NCBI GenBank assembly: GCA_019915015.1
Contig: JAHBBC010000016.1
Location: forward strand, 62,001-126,000
Direction of reading: 5' to 3'
DNA: 64,000 nucleotides
Source: Auriscalpium vulgare
Taxonomy: Eukaryota > Basidiomycota > Agaricomycetes > Russulales > Auriscalpiaceae
The first letter of the stretch is position 1. Every line of letters begins with the position of its first letter. The translations under genes were made by a program, and so were the position numbers. Shown here piece after piece: positions 33,982 to 47,700 of the stretch. The notes under the pieces were generated by a model. The model saw only the letters and a program-made list of their open reading frames with translations, was not told where the DNA came from and did not search any database.

Positions 33982-35258
33982 ATGCCGCCCTCCCTGACAC
34001 CGTCGACCACAGCCGCGTCGACCACAATGCACAGGTGAGCCACTCGCCTCCCGTCCACATCAGACTGCCCATCCGCGATTTGCATGCCAAACAGTCGCTC
34101 GACCAGGCGCTGGACCCCCATCTGTCCCATGTTAGCCTCGACGCAAGATCCCACTACCAGAGCCACTTCTCTCAACCCACCCACATCATGGCCCCGGAGC
34201 ACGCACATCATCCGGAACAGTACATGTACTCCCAGCAGCCCCACGACATCGGCGTGCAGCCCGTAGACCGCCAACCCACCGCCAACGGCTCGGCGCCCAA
34301 GCGCAAGCAGGTCGAGGTCCCGTACGCCCCCACCTCAGCCAAGAAGCGGCGGCAGACGGACAGCGGGTTTGATGGTGACGAAATGGACGACGACGTCGGC
34401 GACGGGGACGGGGCGGGCCCCGGCGCGCGGCACTGGACCGACGACGAGAAGACACGGCTCTTCAAGTGGCTCATGGGCCCCGGCGAGGACGAGCACTTCG
34501 ACGCCCTGCGAACAAAGAAGAACACATGCTTCCGTGATGTGAGCGCCCCGTCGCTCCATCGATTGCCCTATCTAACACCCTGCAGTGCGCGATGGACGCC
34601 TTCCAAGGCCGCAAGACGTTCCTCGCCGTCAAGGGCTGCTACGAGCGCAATTTTGTTGTGTTCAAGCAGATCTTCGCGTTCGAGACGTTCACGTCGAACA
34701 TGCAGCAGACTGATGTCGAGTCGGAGAGCGAGGTCGACCGCCTGCGCGAGTACGAGCGTCGAATATACGCCGCCCGCAAGGCGGGCTTCCATGTTGGCAA
34801 CCTCTCGTCGCGCATCCTGGACCACTGGCACCGCATGGGATGGTACGCCATCTTCCACTCACGGTGAGCCCAGCCCCTGCCTTCATCAGGCGTGTGCCTT
34901 ATGTCCGCCGCAGCTGGCAAGGGGACCCGAACGTCCGACGCCCGCCCGGCCGAGGACGCACGATGGGACCGCCCGCCTCCCTGCCTGCTCACGCCCAGTC
35001 CAATGGCGAAAACCACATCGAGCCGCCACTGCGCCCCGAGGAGTCGTCGCCGGTGCTCGACCGAGCGCCTATCCCTGTCCCTGTCCCCGTGCCAATGGCC
35101 GGGCCTTCACACGACCGATCCTACGAGCACGAAGGCACATCCTACTCGTCGCAGCCGGACCCGAGCGAGTCCACGATGCCCTCTCCGCCGCACACGCCGA
35201 GTGTCGGGCCCTCGCCTGCGCAACAGCTGCCCCTCTCCATCGGGTACCCCATGCCTCT

Positions 35259-35291
<33 letters not shown>

Positions 35292-35661
35292 GCAGCCGCA
35301 GCCGCAGCCGATCCTATCCCCGCCGGCCGGCGAGCAGACGTCGGCGGGCGTGTCGGGGATGGCGCAGACGATGATGTCCGCGTGCATGCGGCTGCTGCAG
35401 GCGCAGGCGGAGGACAGCCGCATCCGGCTGGAGTACATGCGGCGGCGCGAGGCGCGCGACGAGGAGGAGAGCCGTGCGCGGCAGGTGCTGGAGAAGAAGC
35501 GTGCTGAGCGGGAGGCGATGGACTGGGACCGCATGCAGCAGACGGCGAAGATCAGGCAGAAGTCTGAGCTCGCGACGGAGCTGCTCGCGAAGCCGGGCGT
35601 CGACCAGACTGTGAAGCAGGCGGCGGGCGACTACCTCAAGAAGCTGTTCTTGACTGATTGA
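33982..35661 (+). CDS. Gln-rich conserved fungal protein, SANT-like region
   Basis: The end at 35661 (DYLKKLFLTD) is firm. The start is less so: ATG 33982 can be joined to the main frame if an intron runs from 34035 to about 34146; otherwise ATG 34187 (MAPEHAHHPEQYMYSQQ) is the first in-frame start. The body has KRKQVEVPYAPTSAKKRR (a likely nuclear signal), a Trp-containing region RHWTDDEKTRLFKWLMGPGE continuing into KGCYERNFVVFKQIFAFETF, a Pro-rich part, a CAG/CAA-encoded Gln run (35262-35299) and a coiled-coil tail (EESRARQVLEKKRAEREAMD). It is likely a nuclear regulator conserved in basidiomycetes (inference from composition). Confidence 0.7.
35262..35299 (+). repeat. CAG/CAA trinucleotide tract (poly-Gln)
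   Basis: An in-frame run of CAG and CAA codons followed by CAGCCG repeats in the Gln-rich gene. Length variation between strains is likely. Confidence 0.85.
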
Positions 35662-35900
35662 TTATTAGGTTTTCGGGGCATAGACTAGCATATACTACGG
35701 ACATTTTGTATAGGGTGTACAGTACTATACTATCGATTTGTAGCCACGGGTGTATCTCGATCCAGTGTGCCGGCATCCGGAGGCGAGCGCGCCGGCAATA
35801 CTTAAATTCTAGCTTTGGACGATCCCCGTTCGAATCCAGAGGACATCAGACTGCACTCCTCTTTTCAACTTGCAGTCGACTCGGCGAGCTGCCCGAATAC

Positions 35901-38528
35901 ATGGGCGCGGAGGCAAAGGTGCGCCGTCTCGAGGGCATGGCTGCCGCTCGCGAGTGACCGCAGCTGCAGCAAAAGACCAGGGCGAAGAAGAGGTATCTCA
36001 AGGCGAAGAAGGACCGCCGCAAGCAGCGCAAGGCCGTCCCTGCACCGCACGCAGCAGATGGCCCGGAGGACGAGGGCGCCGACGAGGGGAGCGGAACCGC
36101 CTCGGGCTCAGAGCTCGACTCGTCGGATGCGGAGCAGGTGAAGGCGGCAGCGGACGAAAAGGCGAGGCGCAAAGCAAAGAAAGCGGCCAAGAAGACGAGC
36201 GCACCCGACGAGACGCAGGAGCCCGAGCGCCCTCGCAAGCGGCGGCGGCTCTCCACCGAAATCGCCATCGCCGCCCCCGACGTCGTCGACGTGCCCCCTG
36301 CGCCGTCGCCGGCCCCCGACCGCCGCACGCCGACCCCGCCCCCGCCCCCCACCCTCCCCGCCTTCCCGCTCCCGACGCGCCCCGACGCACCCGCGCGCGC
36401 CGAGCTCGCGTCGCAGGGCCTCGACCGCGCGCTCGCGCGCGCGCAGCTCGTCGATCCGGGCGTGTCGACGCCGCTCGGCGCGGACGACGACGACGGGGCG
36501 GGGCTCGGTGAGCGGACGCGGGGCCGGCTGCGGGAGCTGGGCATCACGGAGCTGTTCGCAGGTGTGTGCGCGCGTGTGCGTGTGCGTTTGGCGGGCTGTC
36601 TGAATGAAGTGTGCGTTTAGTGCAGACGACGCTGCTGCCCCTCTTGCTGCCGGCGGACCGGCTGCAGCGGGCGCTCTACTTGCCTTACGATTCCCCGCGC
36701 GATATATGCGTGTCTGCGCCCACTGGGAGCGGGAAGACGCTCGCATATGTGCTGCCCATCATTGAGGTTCGTCGCCCTCCCATCTTCCCCCGCGTCGTGC
36801 TCAATGCCATTTCTTTCCGCTGGATGTCTGTGTACAGACACTTTCAGCGCGGATCGTGACGCGACTGCGTGCCCTCATTGTGCTCCCGACGCGCGACCTG
36901 GTCACGCAGGTGCGCGAGACGTTTGAGGAGGTGGGAAAGGGCCGTGGCCTCAAGGTCGGTGCGCTGTAGCAGGGTTTATGCGCGCGGAGATTGATGGGTT
37001 CCGTAGGTAGGCACTGCGACAGGCCAACATTCATTTGCCCACGAACAAGCGCAGCTCGTCGCGGACAAATCTTCCCAGTGTGTGATCACTCTATTCAGCC
37101 CTCCCCTCTGACTGAGCTTTCGTGAACAGTTTGCAGGGAGGATCGAGCAAGGTCGACATTCTGATTTGCACACCGGGTCGGTTGATCGATCACCTCCACG
37201 GGACGCCCAATTTCTCTCTGCAGCATCTACGATTCATGGTATGCGTCGTGACCGCTTTTTGTCTCGGTTAACTAACTGACCCGGTCGATGAATCACGTCC
37301 AGGTGATCGACGAGGCTGACCGACTGCTCGCACAGTCGTTCCAGGACTGGCTTGCGCAGGTGCTCGTGTCGACCCGACCGCCACCCGCGAGCGACGCCAT
37401 TCCGCCCGCGCCGGGGACAAGTTCCATTCCGTGTGCGGATGCGCTGGCCCCGGCATTTATGCACCTCCTTCCAGACGCGCCGACGTACGACACCGACCTG
37501 GATGAGAAGAAGGAGCCGTCCTGCCAGAAGCTGCTCTTTTCTGCGACGCTTATGAGCGATCCAGGGAAGATCGCGGCGCTGGAGCTCCGGGATCCGCAGT
37601 ACATCGTCGTGCAGTCGCCCACGGGTGACCATGCAGAGGGTATTCTGGGGGTGGCCTTGGAGCAATTCAGCATGCCGGCCACGCTGAAAGTGCGTGTGTG
37701 TTTCGCACTGGCAGGGTATCGAGCTGACATGTGCTCGCAGGAGCATATGGTGGTGTGTGACGCCTCGCAGAAGCCCCTCGTCCTGTTCCACCTCGTGCAT
37801 TCGCATGACGTCACGAATGCGCTCATCTTCACCAAGTCAACCGAGTCGACCCTTCGCCTTGTCCGCTTGTTTGACTTTTTTGAGACCGCCAGCGCGGCGG
37901 CGGGCGGTCGCACCGCGAAGCCCGTGGTCGTGCGCGCGTACTCGTCCGACCTGAGCCCTGCCGAGCGCAAGACGATCCTGGACCAGTTCAAGGCACGGGA
38001 AATTGACATGTACGCCGCGGTTGTCCGGACTATTTATACGATCGTCGGGGGGCTAACGGATGCGCGGCACAGACTGGTTTGCTCGGATCTGATATCCCGG
38101 GGTATTGATATTAGCCACGTCGCGCATGTGGTGAGCTATGATGTGCCTGTCGACATGCGGAAGTACGTGCATCGCGCAGGGCGCACGGCGCGTGCGGGGC
38201 GGGCTGGGGATGCGTGGACGCTCGTCGAGGAGCAGGAGGTGCGTGATGCCCCCACCGATCAGCAGTTTGCGCGCCCGCGACTGACTTTGCTGCCGCTCTT
38301 TCTATCGTGCCGGCCGTCTCGAACAGGCGAGGTACTTCAAAAATATGCTGAGAACTGCGGGCCATATGGACGCAGTCGGCAGGGTCCGTGTGAGCGATAA
38401 GCAGCTCGCCGCTCTGTCGCCGTTCTACGAGGTGTGTGTTGCGGTAATTATGCGGTTATTCAGCCCGCTGATGTCGCACTGCGCAGTCTGCTCTGCGGTC
38501 GCTGAAGGAGGTCTATGCCCGGGAATGA
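35901..38528 (+). CDS. DBP6: DEAD-box RNA helicase, DBP6/DDX51-like
   Basis: Ends [12 protein letters not shown] at 38528. Helicase motifs are all present across short introns: APTGSGKT (motif I), PTRDLVTQ (Ia), [12 protein letters not shown] (Ib), VIDEADRLL (II), SATLM (III), IFTKSTEST (IV), [12 protein letters not shown] (V) and [10 protein letters not shown] (VI). The segment [20 protein letters not shown] before motif I is typical of Dbp6/DDX51, which acts in early 60S ribosome assembly in the nucleolus. The N-terminus is lysine-rich and acidic. The start is awkward: from ATG 35901 there is an in-frame TGA at 35955-35957. A 51-nt intron with a GTGCGC donor and GCTGCAG acceptor (about 35920-35970) would remove it and keep the frame. 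Confidence 0.82.
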
Positions 38529-39002
38529 GGTGTGGCGAGGTTGGGTGTAGATCTCGAGCGGGCGAGCCCGATCCGACGGAGGCAGCCACCCGTCGGAGCC
38601 CGGCAACGCGGCGCCGACGGTTGTGCCGACCGCGGCAGGAGAGGCACCGGTGCGCGCAAGGCAAACCGCAACTGGTGCATTAGTTGCAAATGCCGTACAT
38701 ATGGCGGAACAAATGACGATGTACTGAGTGCAGCTCGAGTGTATTCAAAGTGTATGCGTGCTGCGCGCGGTTTGTAGGCCCCGCCGTGGGAATATACTGT
38801 ATTCTTCACCGACTCGACTGCGGAGCATGATGCCGTGGGCAATTATGTGCCGACGGACACGTCATCCGATTACAGTCACACCACACCCACCCGGCCGCCC
38901 GTCTTGCACGGCTGCTATCTGCGCGGCTTTTCCCTGTGACTCTTGTCCTCGACATCGACGCCCACCTCGAGTCGTCCCCAGCACCCATCGCATCCTGCGC
39001 AT
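38529..39002. other. Intergenic: helicase 3' end and ABC transporter promoter
   Basis: 474 bp with no supportable gene. The last 100 bp, upstream of the ATG at 39003, are C-rich and likely the promoter/leader of the second ABC transporter. Confidence 0.5.
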
Positions 39003-42000
39003 ATGGGCAAACGAGATAGCGAGGACTCTGTCGATGGGCCCGACCTCGAGAAGCATGAGCTGGGAAGTCAGGCTGAGGATGCTGTGGACGCAGCGCCGGT
39101 CGACAAGAAGCGCGCCTCGGTGCCTCGCAGGATTAGCAGGTACGTTGTCGTGCTTCGTCGCAATGCTTGCGAGGCCTGCGTCATGTACGTACTGGAGCGC
39201 TCATTCGTGCACCCAGGTCTGTCAAAGGGCTTTTCGTTCCCCTCAACCCACCGCCTCCAAAGGCCAGCGTTCACGATGCCGAGGAAATTCCTGAGGTGAC
39301 CGCAGGGTGGTTCAGCCTGCTCACGTTCAGCTGGCTCAACCCGCTCATGACGCTGGGCTACGCGCGCCCGCTCGAGGACTCGGACCTCTACAAGCTCCAG
39401 GACCACCGATCCTCCACCTTCATCGCAGACATAATCCTCACGTCCTTCGAGGCGCGCCGCAAGGCTGCCGACGAGTACAATGTGCGATTAGCGAACGGTG
39501 AGATTAAGCCCTCGCTGCGGCAACGCGTCGCGTGGTCGGTGAAAGGCAACCGCGCGGAGCGAGAGAAGCATTGGCGGGAGGAGAAGGGCAAAAGGAAGCC
39601 GAGCTTGACATGGGCTATGAACGACTCCATCAAGTGGTGGTTCTGGTCGGGTGGCGTGCTGAAAGTCACTGGCGACACGGCGCAGGTCACCAGTCCGCTT
39701 CTCGTCAAGGTAAGACACCCCGCGCATATATCGACATGGCTAATCCCCCCGCTTTGCAGCATCTCCTCAATTTCGCGACGGAGTCGTACGTTGCACACAG
39801 AACGGGTCAGACTGCTCCGCCTATTGGTCGGGGCATCGGCTATGCCATCGGACTCTTCCTCCTGCAAATGATTGCGTCGTTCTCGACGCACCACTTCTTT
39901 TACCGGAGCTCCTCCTCTGGCGTGCTTATCCGCGGCGGGCTCATCACCGCGATCTACACGCGCTCTCTGCGGCTCACGACGCGTGCGCGTGCGCAGCTGT
40001 CCACCGGCAAGCTCGTCAACCACATCTCAACGGACGTCTCGCGCATCGACTTTTGCTGCGGCTTCTTCCACATGTTCTGGGCCGCACCGATACAGCTTGT
40101 CATCTGTCTCATCCTGCTTATTATCAACCTGGGGCCGAGCGCGCTCGCGGGCTTTGCAATCTTCGTCGTCCTCACGCCTATCCAGGGAAGGGTCATGAAG
40201 TCCCTTTTCCAGCTGCGGAAGAAGGCCATGGTCTGGACGGACAAGCGTGCGAAGCTGCTGCAGGAACTGCTTGGCGGCATGAAGGTTATCAAGTTCTTTG
40301 CTTGGGAACAGCCGTTCCTGAAGCGGATATCAGGGTTCCGAACCAAAGAGATGGGGTCAGTTCGGTTCTTATTTGCTGACATTGAGCGCGCCTTCCTCTG
40401 AATGACACTGATGGCTGATTGACTTTCAGTTATGTGCGAAACCTGCTTCTGTTTCGAGCTGGTATCACGGCCCTCGCGATGTCTACGCCTACGCTGGCGT
40501 CCGTACTCGCCTTCGTGGTCTATGCGGTATCGGGTCACGATCTGACTCCTGGCGTCATCTTCTCGTCGCTTTCGCTGTTCCAGCTACTCCGCATGCCCCT
40601 CATGTTCATTCGTCAGTCTTCTTCATAGTGCTCGCATGCAGGCTACTTCTGACCGATCCTCCACAGCCATGTCCGTCGCCTCTATCGCAGACGCGCGCAA
40701 CGCGATTGGCCGCCTGGAGACCGTATTCATGGCCGAGCTGGTCACGGAGACCCTCGTCATCGACCCGACCATCGAGCCCGCAATCGAGGTGAAAGATGCC
40801 TGCTTCACGTGGGACAGCCCGCCCCCCGAGCCCGAGACCAAGAAGAAGAAGGTGTACGGCGACAAGGGCAAGGCGGCTGACGCCGCCGCGGCGAAGGACG
40901 CGGCGAAGGATAAGAAGGACGAGGACATCTTCCACATGAAGGATATCAACATGACAGTGCCTAAAGGGAAGCTCGTTGCGATTGTCGGCGCTGTTGGCGC
41001 GGGGAAAACATCGCTGCTGCAGGGCCTCCTCGGGGACATGCGCCGGACGTCTGGGACGGTGCGGTTCAGCGACTCGGTCGCATATTGCTCGCAGAGTGCT
41101 TGGATTCAGGTGTGCTTCCCTACGGCCGCTTACGATTTTTATTCATTTGACAACCGTCTGGCAGAATGCGACTGTTCGCGAGAACGTCTGCTTTGGGCGG
41201 CCGTTTGAGCCGGAGAGGTACTGGAAGGCTGTCGCCGACGCCTGCCTTGAGGCTGATTTAGACGTGCTGCCTAATGGCGATCTGACGGAGGTCGGTGAAA
41301 AGGTCCGTACATGATAGATTCGTAGGGGGGTATGCCAAAGCTGACGTAAATTTAGGGCATCTCGTTGTCTGGAGGTCAGAAACAGCGAGTCAACATCTGC
41401 CGTGCCATCTACTCCGGGACAAAAATTCAGATTTTCGATGTGCGCAGTCCGCCCGAATTTGCAACGTCCAGAGATTTGACCCTGTTTTCTTCCAGGATCC
41501 TTTGTCCGCGCTCGATGCGCACGTCGGCCAAGCTGTCTTCAAGAACGTGCTTGCCGACAACTCGCGCGGAAGCACACGCCTCCTCGTCACACATGCGCTA
41601 CATTTCCTCCCGGAGGTCGACTACATCTACTCCCTCTCTGACGGGCGCATCGCCGAACAGGGTACGTTCGCGGAGATCATGGCGGCCGGCGGCGAGTTCG
41701 CGCGCAACTTCGACGAGTTCGTGTCGAAGGACAAGAAAGAGGAGAAGAAGGAGGAGGAGGAAGTCGAAGAGGAAGAGGGCGATGCGAAGGCGGCAGAGAC
41801 GAAGAAGCGGAAGGCCGCGGTGAGGGGCGCGCAGCTCATGCAGGTGGAGGAGCGCAGCACCGGCGCGGTCAACGCGAATGTTTACAAGGCCTACCTGCGC
41901 TCGGGGAATGGGCCGATCATGCTTCCGCTTATGCTATTCTCCCTCGTTCTGATGCAGGTCGCTACAGTCCTCTCTTCTTACTGGTACGTCGGTTTAACCA

Positions 42001-44342
42001 GCTCTGGAACGCACGTGAAGCTGACTGTTAATTCCGCAGGTTAGTGTGGTGGCAAGAACGGTAGGCGATTTCGTGGGTGTGTTCTGTGCTGGAACTGACC
42101 CGCATCAATAGGAAATTTGGGCATCCGCAAGGTTTTTATGTGCGTATTTTTGTGGCAGTCCTGGAATGCGGCATTGATAGGTCATTCCAGATGGGTATAT
42201 ATGCTTTCCTCGGCGTGGCTCAGGCTCTCCTGGGCTTGGTAACGGGCTCCGTCATGTCAGTCATGGTCTACACTGCGTCAAGAAACCTGCACAAGGTGTG
42301 CTTCATCCTGCAATCCTGATCGTTCATACTAACTTCTGTGCCAGGATGCTATCCGACGAGTGATGCACGCGCCTATGTCGTTCTTTGAGACAACCGTAAG
42401 GATACGTTAGCATTGTCTTGGTTTTGTTGCTGAGAAGTACATTTAGCCCATCGGACGCATCATGAATCGATTCTCCAAGGATGTCGATACCATCGATAAT
42501 CTTCTCGCCGGTATGTTATCGCCTCTAAGACGATAAGCATGTTGCTGAACAATGCTATCCAGATGCTATTCGCACGTTCCTGAATACATTCTCTGGCGTC
42601 ATCGGCGCCGTCATCCTCATTGCGATTTTGCAGCCGTGGTTCCTCATCGCTGTCGCAGTCGTCACGGTGATGTACGCTATGGCTGCGGCGTTCTATCGCG
42701 CTAGCGCAAGAGAACTGAAGGTCTGTCGAGTCTTACGCCGAGGATCCGTATGTGCTGACGATATTTTCTAGCGACTGGGTATGACATCTCACAGATATAA
42801 CTGCCAGCAATCTCACTCTTGGTCCAGATGCGATTTTGCGTTCCTCACTTTACTCCCACTTCTCAGAGTCGTTATCTGGCCTCGCCACTATCCGAGCCTA
42901 TGGTGAAGAGGAGCGCTTTTACAAAGACAATCGTGACCGGGTAGATATTGAGAACCGCGCGTACTGGTTAACTGTCACGAACCAGGTCAGTTGACCTTCA
43001 TTGTGACAACCAACTGCTGACTATTGTTACAGAGATGGCTCGGGATCCGGCTCGACTTCCTCGGCAGTATCTTGACTCTCGTCGTCGCCATGCTCACAGT
43101 CGGCACGCGCTTTAGTATCTCCCCCGCGAAGAGCGGTGTCACGCTCTCCTACATTCTGTCCATCCAGCAAGCCTTTGGCTTCATGGTGCGGCAGCTCGCC
43201 GAGGTGGAGAACGACATGAATTCCGTGGAGCGCATCGTGTACTACGCACAACAAGTCGAGCAGGAAGCCGCGCACGAGATCCCCGACCACAAGCCGACGC
43301 CCCCATGGCCAGGCGAGGGCAAGGTCGAGATCAAAGACGTAGTCTTGAAGTATCGTCCGGAGCTCCCTGCCGTGTTAAAAGGCTTGACCATGTCTGTGAC
43401 TGGGGGCGAGAAGATTGGAATTGTCGGAAGGTAGTGCCCACTTGCGAACGTGCCCTACTCCCCGGTTGACCAGAAAATTCTTGTTTCCTAGGACGGGTGC
43501 CGGAAAATCGTCTATTATGACCGCGCTGTTCCGCATCGTGGAACTGGTCTCTGGCTCCATAACCATTGATGGCGTCGATATCTCCAAAATTGGGTTGGCG
43601 GATGTCCGCAAAGGGCTCGCGATCATTCCCCAGGATGCGGTGCGTAGCCGAGCGGATCGCCGCATAGGTTGCTTCCATGCTCACTTGTTCTCAGACCCTA
43701 TTCTCTGGGACGCTTCGCTCGAATCTCGACCCGTTCGATCTCCACGACGACGCGCGCCTGTGGGACGCCCTTAAGCGCTCGTACCTTGTCGAGGATGCGA
43801 AGCCGGCGGCGGTCGTTGAAGAGGGCGCGGAGGAAGATAAGCTGCCAACAGGCGCGAGCACGCCGATGGGCCCGCGGTTTAGTCTGGACAGTCCTATCGA
43901 GGAGGAGGGCAACAATTTGTCGATCGGCCAGAGGTCGCTTGTGTCGCTCGCGCGTGCGCTGGTGAAAGACAGCAAGGTGCTCATTCTGGACGAGGCGACG
44001 GCATCGGTTGACTACGAGACGGACCGGAAGATTCAGGAGACAATCAAGAACGAATTCCGCGACCGGACGATCCTGTGTATTGCGCGTAAGTCTTCGGCTA
44101 AATTGCAAACACTTCAGCGGGGCTGATGTGTATGTGTAGATCGCTTGCGCACGATCATCGCATACGACCGCATCTGCGTCATGGACCAGGGAACGATCGC
44201 CGAATTTGACACGCCCGCGAAACTGTTCCTGGACAATGGCATCTTCCGCACAATGTGTGAGCGGTCGGGCATCACGCTCGAAGACATAAAGCGCGCCGCG
44301 AAGGAGCGCACCATGGAGGACGAGGAGATCGAGGAGTCATGA
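39003..44342 (+). CDS. ABCC-type full-length ABC transporter (copy 2)
   Basis: Starts [20 protein letters not shown] at 39003 and ends MEDEEIEES at 44342. Its plan is the same as the copy at 18744-24153: TMD1 with [23 protein letters not shown]1 with Walker [10 protein letters not shown] (about 40987) and LSGGQ (about 41362), acidic linker, TMD2 ([17 protein letters not shown]), then NBD2 with Walker A split by an intron (43432-43490), LSIGQ (about 43917) and Walker B VLILDEAT (about 43978). Sequence similarity to copy 1 is very high, strongest in TMD2/NBD2. NBD1 keeps [18 protein letters not shown] unchanged. It is probably an exporter of conjugates or xenobiotics (family knowledge); the substrate is unknown. 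No stops seen outside introns. Confidence 0.88.
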
Positions 44343-44729
44343 TTATATACGTATACATATTCATATTCATATCCACAACGCATATATACACGCCGACAAC
44401 TCATGAGTGGGTGGGGGATGGCAGGCGTGTAGCTAACGAATGGCATCTATAACGATTATATGTATCTTACACATCCGATTTTGATCATTGAAGCTACTTT
44501 CATGTGTAGGATCCCATTCGTGCATCCGACCGCTGACTTAGATAAAAATACCATTACAGCGCGTTTCTCATGTGTGAGTCGACTAAGAAACGTGGTGTTT
44601 GGCGCGTCGGTTGCCCGCGGCGCGCTGAGAATCACGGGATGCATGAAGTCGCTCACGTGCGCCTCGGTCGCCCAGCTGCGACAGCGGCGAGCGCGTCAGA
44701 CTCTTGCATCGACTGGCGCGGCCAGAGCC
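44343..44729. other. Intergenic with AT-rich repeat
   Basis: Holds a short (TATACG/CATATT)-type AT-rich tract (44345-44390) just after the transporter stop and the presumed VPS39 promoter. Nothing else seen. Confidence 0.5.
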
Positions 44730-47700
44730 ATGGCCCCATTCGAAATTCCTCACACAGTCATCAATGGTTTCAAGGAGCGGGTGGACGCGCTGACAGTGCA
44801 GGGTGCGTCCCTCTTGACTCTGAACAGCGCGTGTTACTGACGCGTACCACACAGGTGATCGACTATACATCGGAACGGCGGTAGGAAATGTACACATTTA
44901 TAGCATCAACGAAAGTTCAGGTGCGTGCCTCGTTGGCTGGAATGTGTGGCGCTCAGCCGACCGCCGATCGTTTGTAGAGGAGCCAGCAACACTGGTAGAC
45001 ATCAAGAAGGGCATCTCTCGGAAGGCCATCGACCAGCTCGGCCATGTCAAAGATATTAACTCCCTTGTAGTCCTTTCTGGTGCGCCTTCCGGTCCATTAC
45101 ATTTCACCACATGGGGTTAACGTTTTGCAGACATGCAAGTGTCGCTATACCCTCTCCCAGAGATATCCACCCCGACGCCGTTGCCGAAAGCCAAAGCTGC
45201 ATTCTCCTTCGCCATACACACTTCTGTTCAGCACCTCTACCCAGACGGATCGGACAAGAAACCCACAGGCGCAGAGTTCTCCACGGCCGTGTCTGTACCG
45301 TCTGTGGTGACGGACCTCGTGGTCGGATGCCGCCGAAAGCTCGTCATATACTCGTGGAAGGATGGAGAGCCGCAAGATGTCAAGGTGCGTTACCTGTCCG
45401 CAGCATTGACGACCTCTTCTGACAACCAGCAGGAAGCAGCTCTGCCACACTCTGCACGCACCATCGCCTTTCTGACGAACGATATCGTTTCATTGTCCTA
45501 CTCTCCAACCGAGCACATCCTGTTCTCCTTGGAGAGCTTGACCACGACAGAAATTGCAACGCCCCCCGTTGCGAGCGGTTCAGCAGTCGCTATTGGCAAC
45601 ATGGGCATGGGCGCGCTGTCGGGCTTGGGAGGATATATGACCTTGGGCCTTGGGGCAAAGGCGAAGCCTTGCGTCACTAACGTTAGCTCCTCTGAGGTGC
45701 TCATTGCCAAAGACAGTAAGTCATCCTTAGCACGATGTTGCATGGGACAAACGGCTGAAGAATGGGCACAGACGACGGCCTGTTCATCGGTGTTGACGGA
45801 AAGCTGTCCCGCAGTGCGCGTATTGACTGGCCAGCGCCGCCAGAGGACCTGAGTGAGATTCTGGCCCCTTTATTATCTCGAACTTTCTCTCTGACATTCG
45901 GAAGGTTTTGTTGCGCCATATATCTTCAGCGTGCTCCCCGCCAATACCGTTCCCACACAACCACCAACATCAGCACCCCAACCTTCCTTCGTTCCCTCTC
46001 CTGTCCTCCAAGTCCACTCCTCTATATCCCTGAATTTAGCACAAAGCGTCCCATTTCCATTCTCAGACGCAAATCCTCCGAGTGCGCCAACGACGAACTA
46101 CTCTGTCCGTCTCCTGACAGCATCTCCCTTCGCCAAGTCACCATTATTTGTTGTGAGCACGCCAACAGACCGAACCGCCGCCACGGTAGAGGGGAGCTCA
46201 GTATGGAGATTCCGAATGCGGCCATGGTCCGAGCAGGTCGATGAGCTCGTCAACGCTGGGCTGTATGTCGATGCGCTTGCGCTGTTGGACACCATCGACG
46301 TTGCTGTCCTACCGGACAAGGTCAGTAGCCTATCGCACGGATATTGGTAGGTCAGTCTTAAACGTATGCCTAGGACCGGAGACGGTTGGCCATTCAAGGG
46401 CTCAACGCCGTCGCCCGATTCAAATCTGGTGACTTCGATCAAGCCTTGAACACATTCATCGAGCTCAATATCAACCCCGCGAAGGTCATTGCGTTGTATC
46501 CCGAGAGTGTCTCTGGGAGACTTTCTGTACCGCGAGAGCAATGGATACCATTATTTGGAGGGCCTGCCCCATCGATTCCTGAAGAGCCCGCACTGGCAGC
46601 CTCAGAGCAGGTGGACAGCGGAGGAGAGGAGGCAGCGTCTCCGCCCGTTGAAAGCGCTCCGGTGACCAGCCAGTCGCCTCCCTCTACCGGGCTGCGCAGT
46701 AAGTTCACAAAGTATAACCCGTTGGAGGCCATACGGCCATCCGGACCGAAAGATCCCGAGACTGCGTCCATAGCGAGCACCAAGAAGGCGGGTCGCGCCG
46801 CAGGTCCGTCTTTCCCTCCTTCTCCTATATGCCATGCACTCAGAAAGACGATGCATATAGCTGACGACTATGCACGCGCCATCGAGAGCCTTTTCAAGTA
46901 TCTTCCGGATCGACGAACAAAACTTATAGGCGCACTTGAAGCATTCCACATAACGCCGGCCCATTCCCACCGACACTCTCCACTTTCCGAGTCTTCTCCT
47001 GAGGATCTGCGCGATATCCCGAGTGCTCCGCTATCTGTTCTTACGCCTGATCAGCTTGTGCGATATGCGCAAGTGGTGGACACTGCGTTGTTTAAATCCT
47101 ACCTGATTGCACGACCGGGGCTGCTGGGGGCGCTCTGCAGGCGAGATAACTGGTGTGAAGTATCCGAGGTGGAAGAGGTGCTTGCTGCGCGGGAGGTGAG
47201 CGACGTCGCTGTGTTTGTCAAACACCGATCTCAAACATCTGAATCCAGAGGTTCCCAGAGCTTATCGACTTGTACAATGTGAGGAAGATGCACTCGAAGG
47301 CTTTGGACCTCCTCCGCAAGTATGTCGCAGAGTTCATTTGTGGCTGGTCATTGACGCAGTGTCTAGACTAAGCGAGAAGGAGCTCGACATGCGCGACAAG
47401 TTGGGGCCATCTATCACTTACTTGCAGAGGCTTGGACCTGAGTATATCGATCAAGTCTTCAAACACTCGCTATGGGTGTTTGAGCAAGACGCAGACATGG
47501 CTTTCGAGGTTTTCACTGTCCTCCGTATCTCACAGACGTTTTCTGACCTAGTAATCTCGCCAGATCTTCACATCCGAAGAGGTCGAGTTGGCACCGTCGC
47601 TGGTTGCCAACTTCCTTGAAGGAGTTGACCCTAAGCACTGTGCACGGTATCTAGAATTCCTCATCGAGGAAAGGAACGAGGAGGCGCCTCAATTTCACGA

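Noticed and set aside
35955..35957. Nonsense mutation killing the DBP6-like gene
   Set aside because: A 51-nt segment with a genome-typical donor and acceptor spans the TGA, and all helicase motifs downstream are intact. Splicing explains it better.
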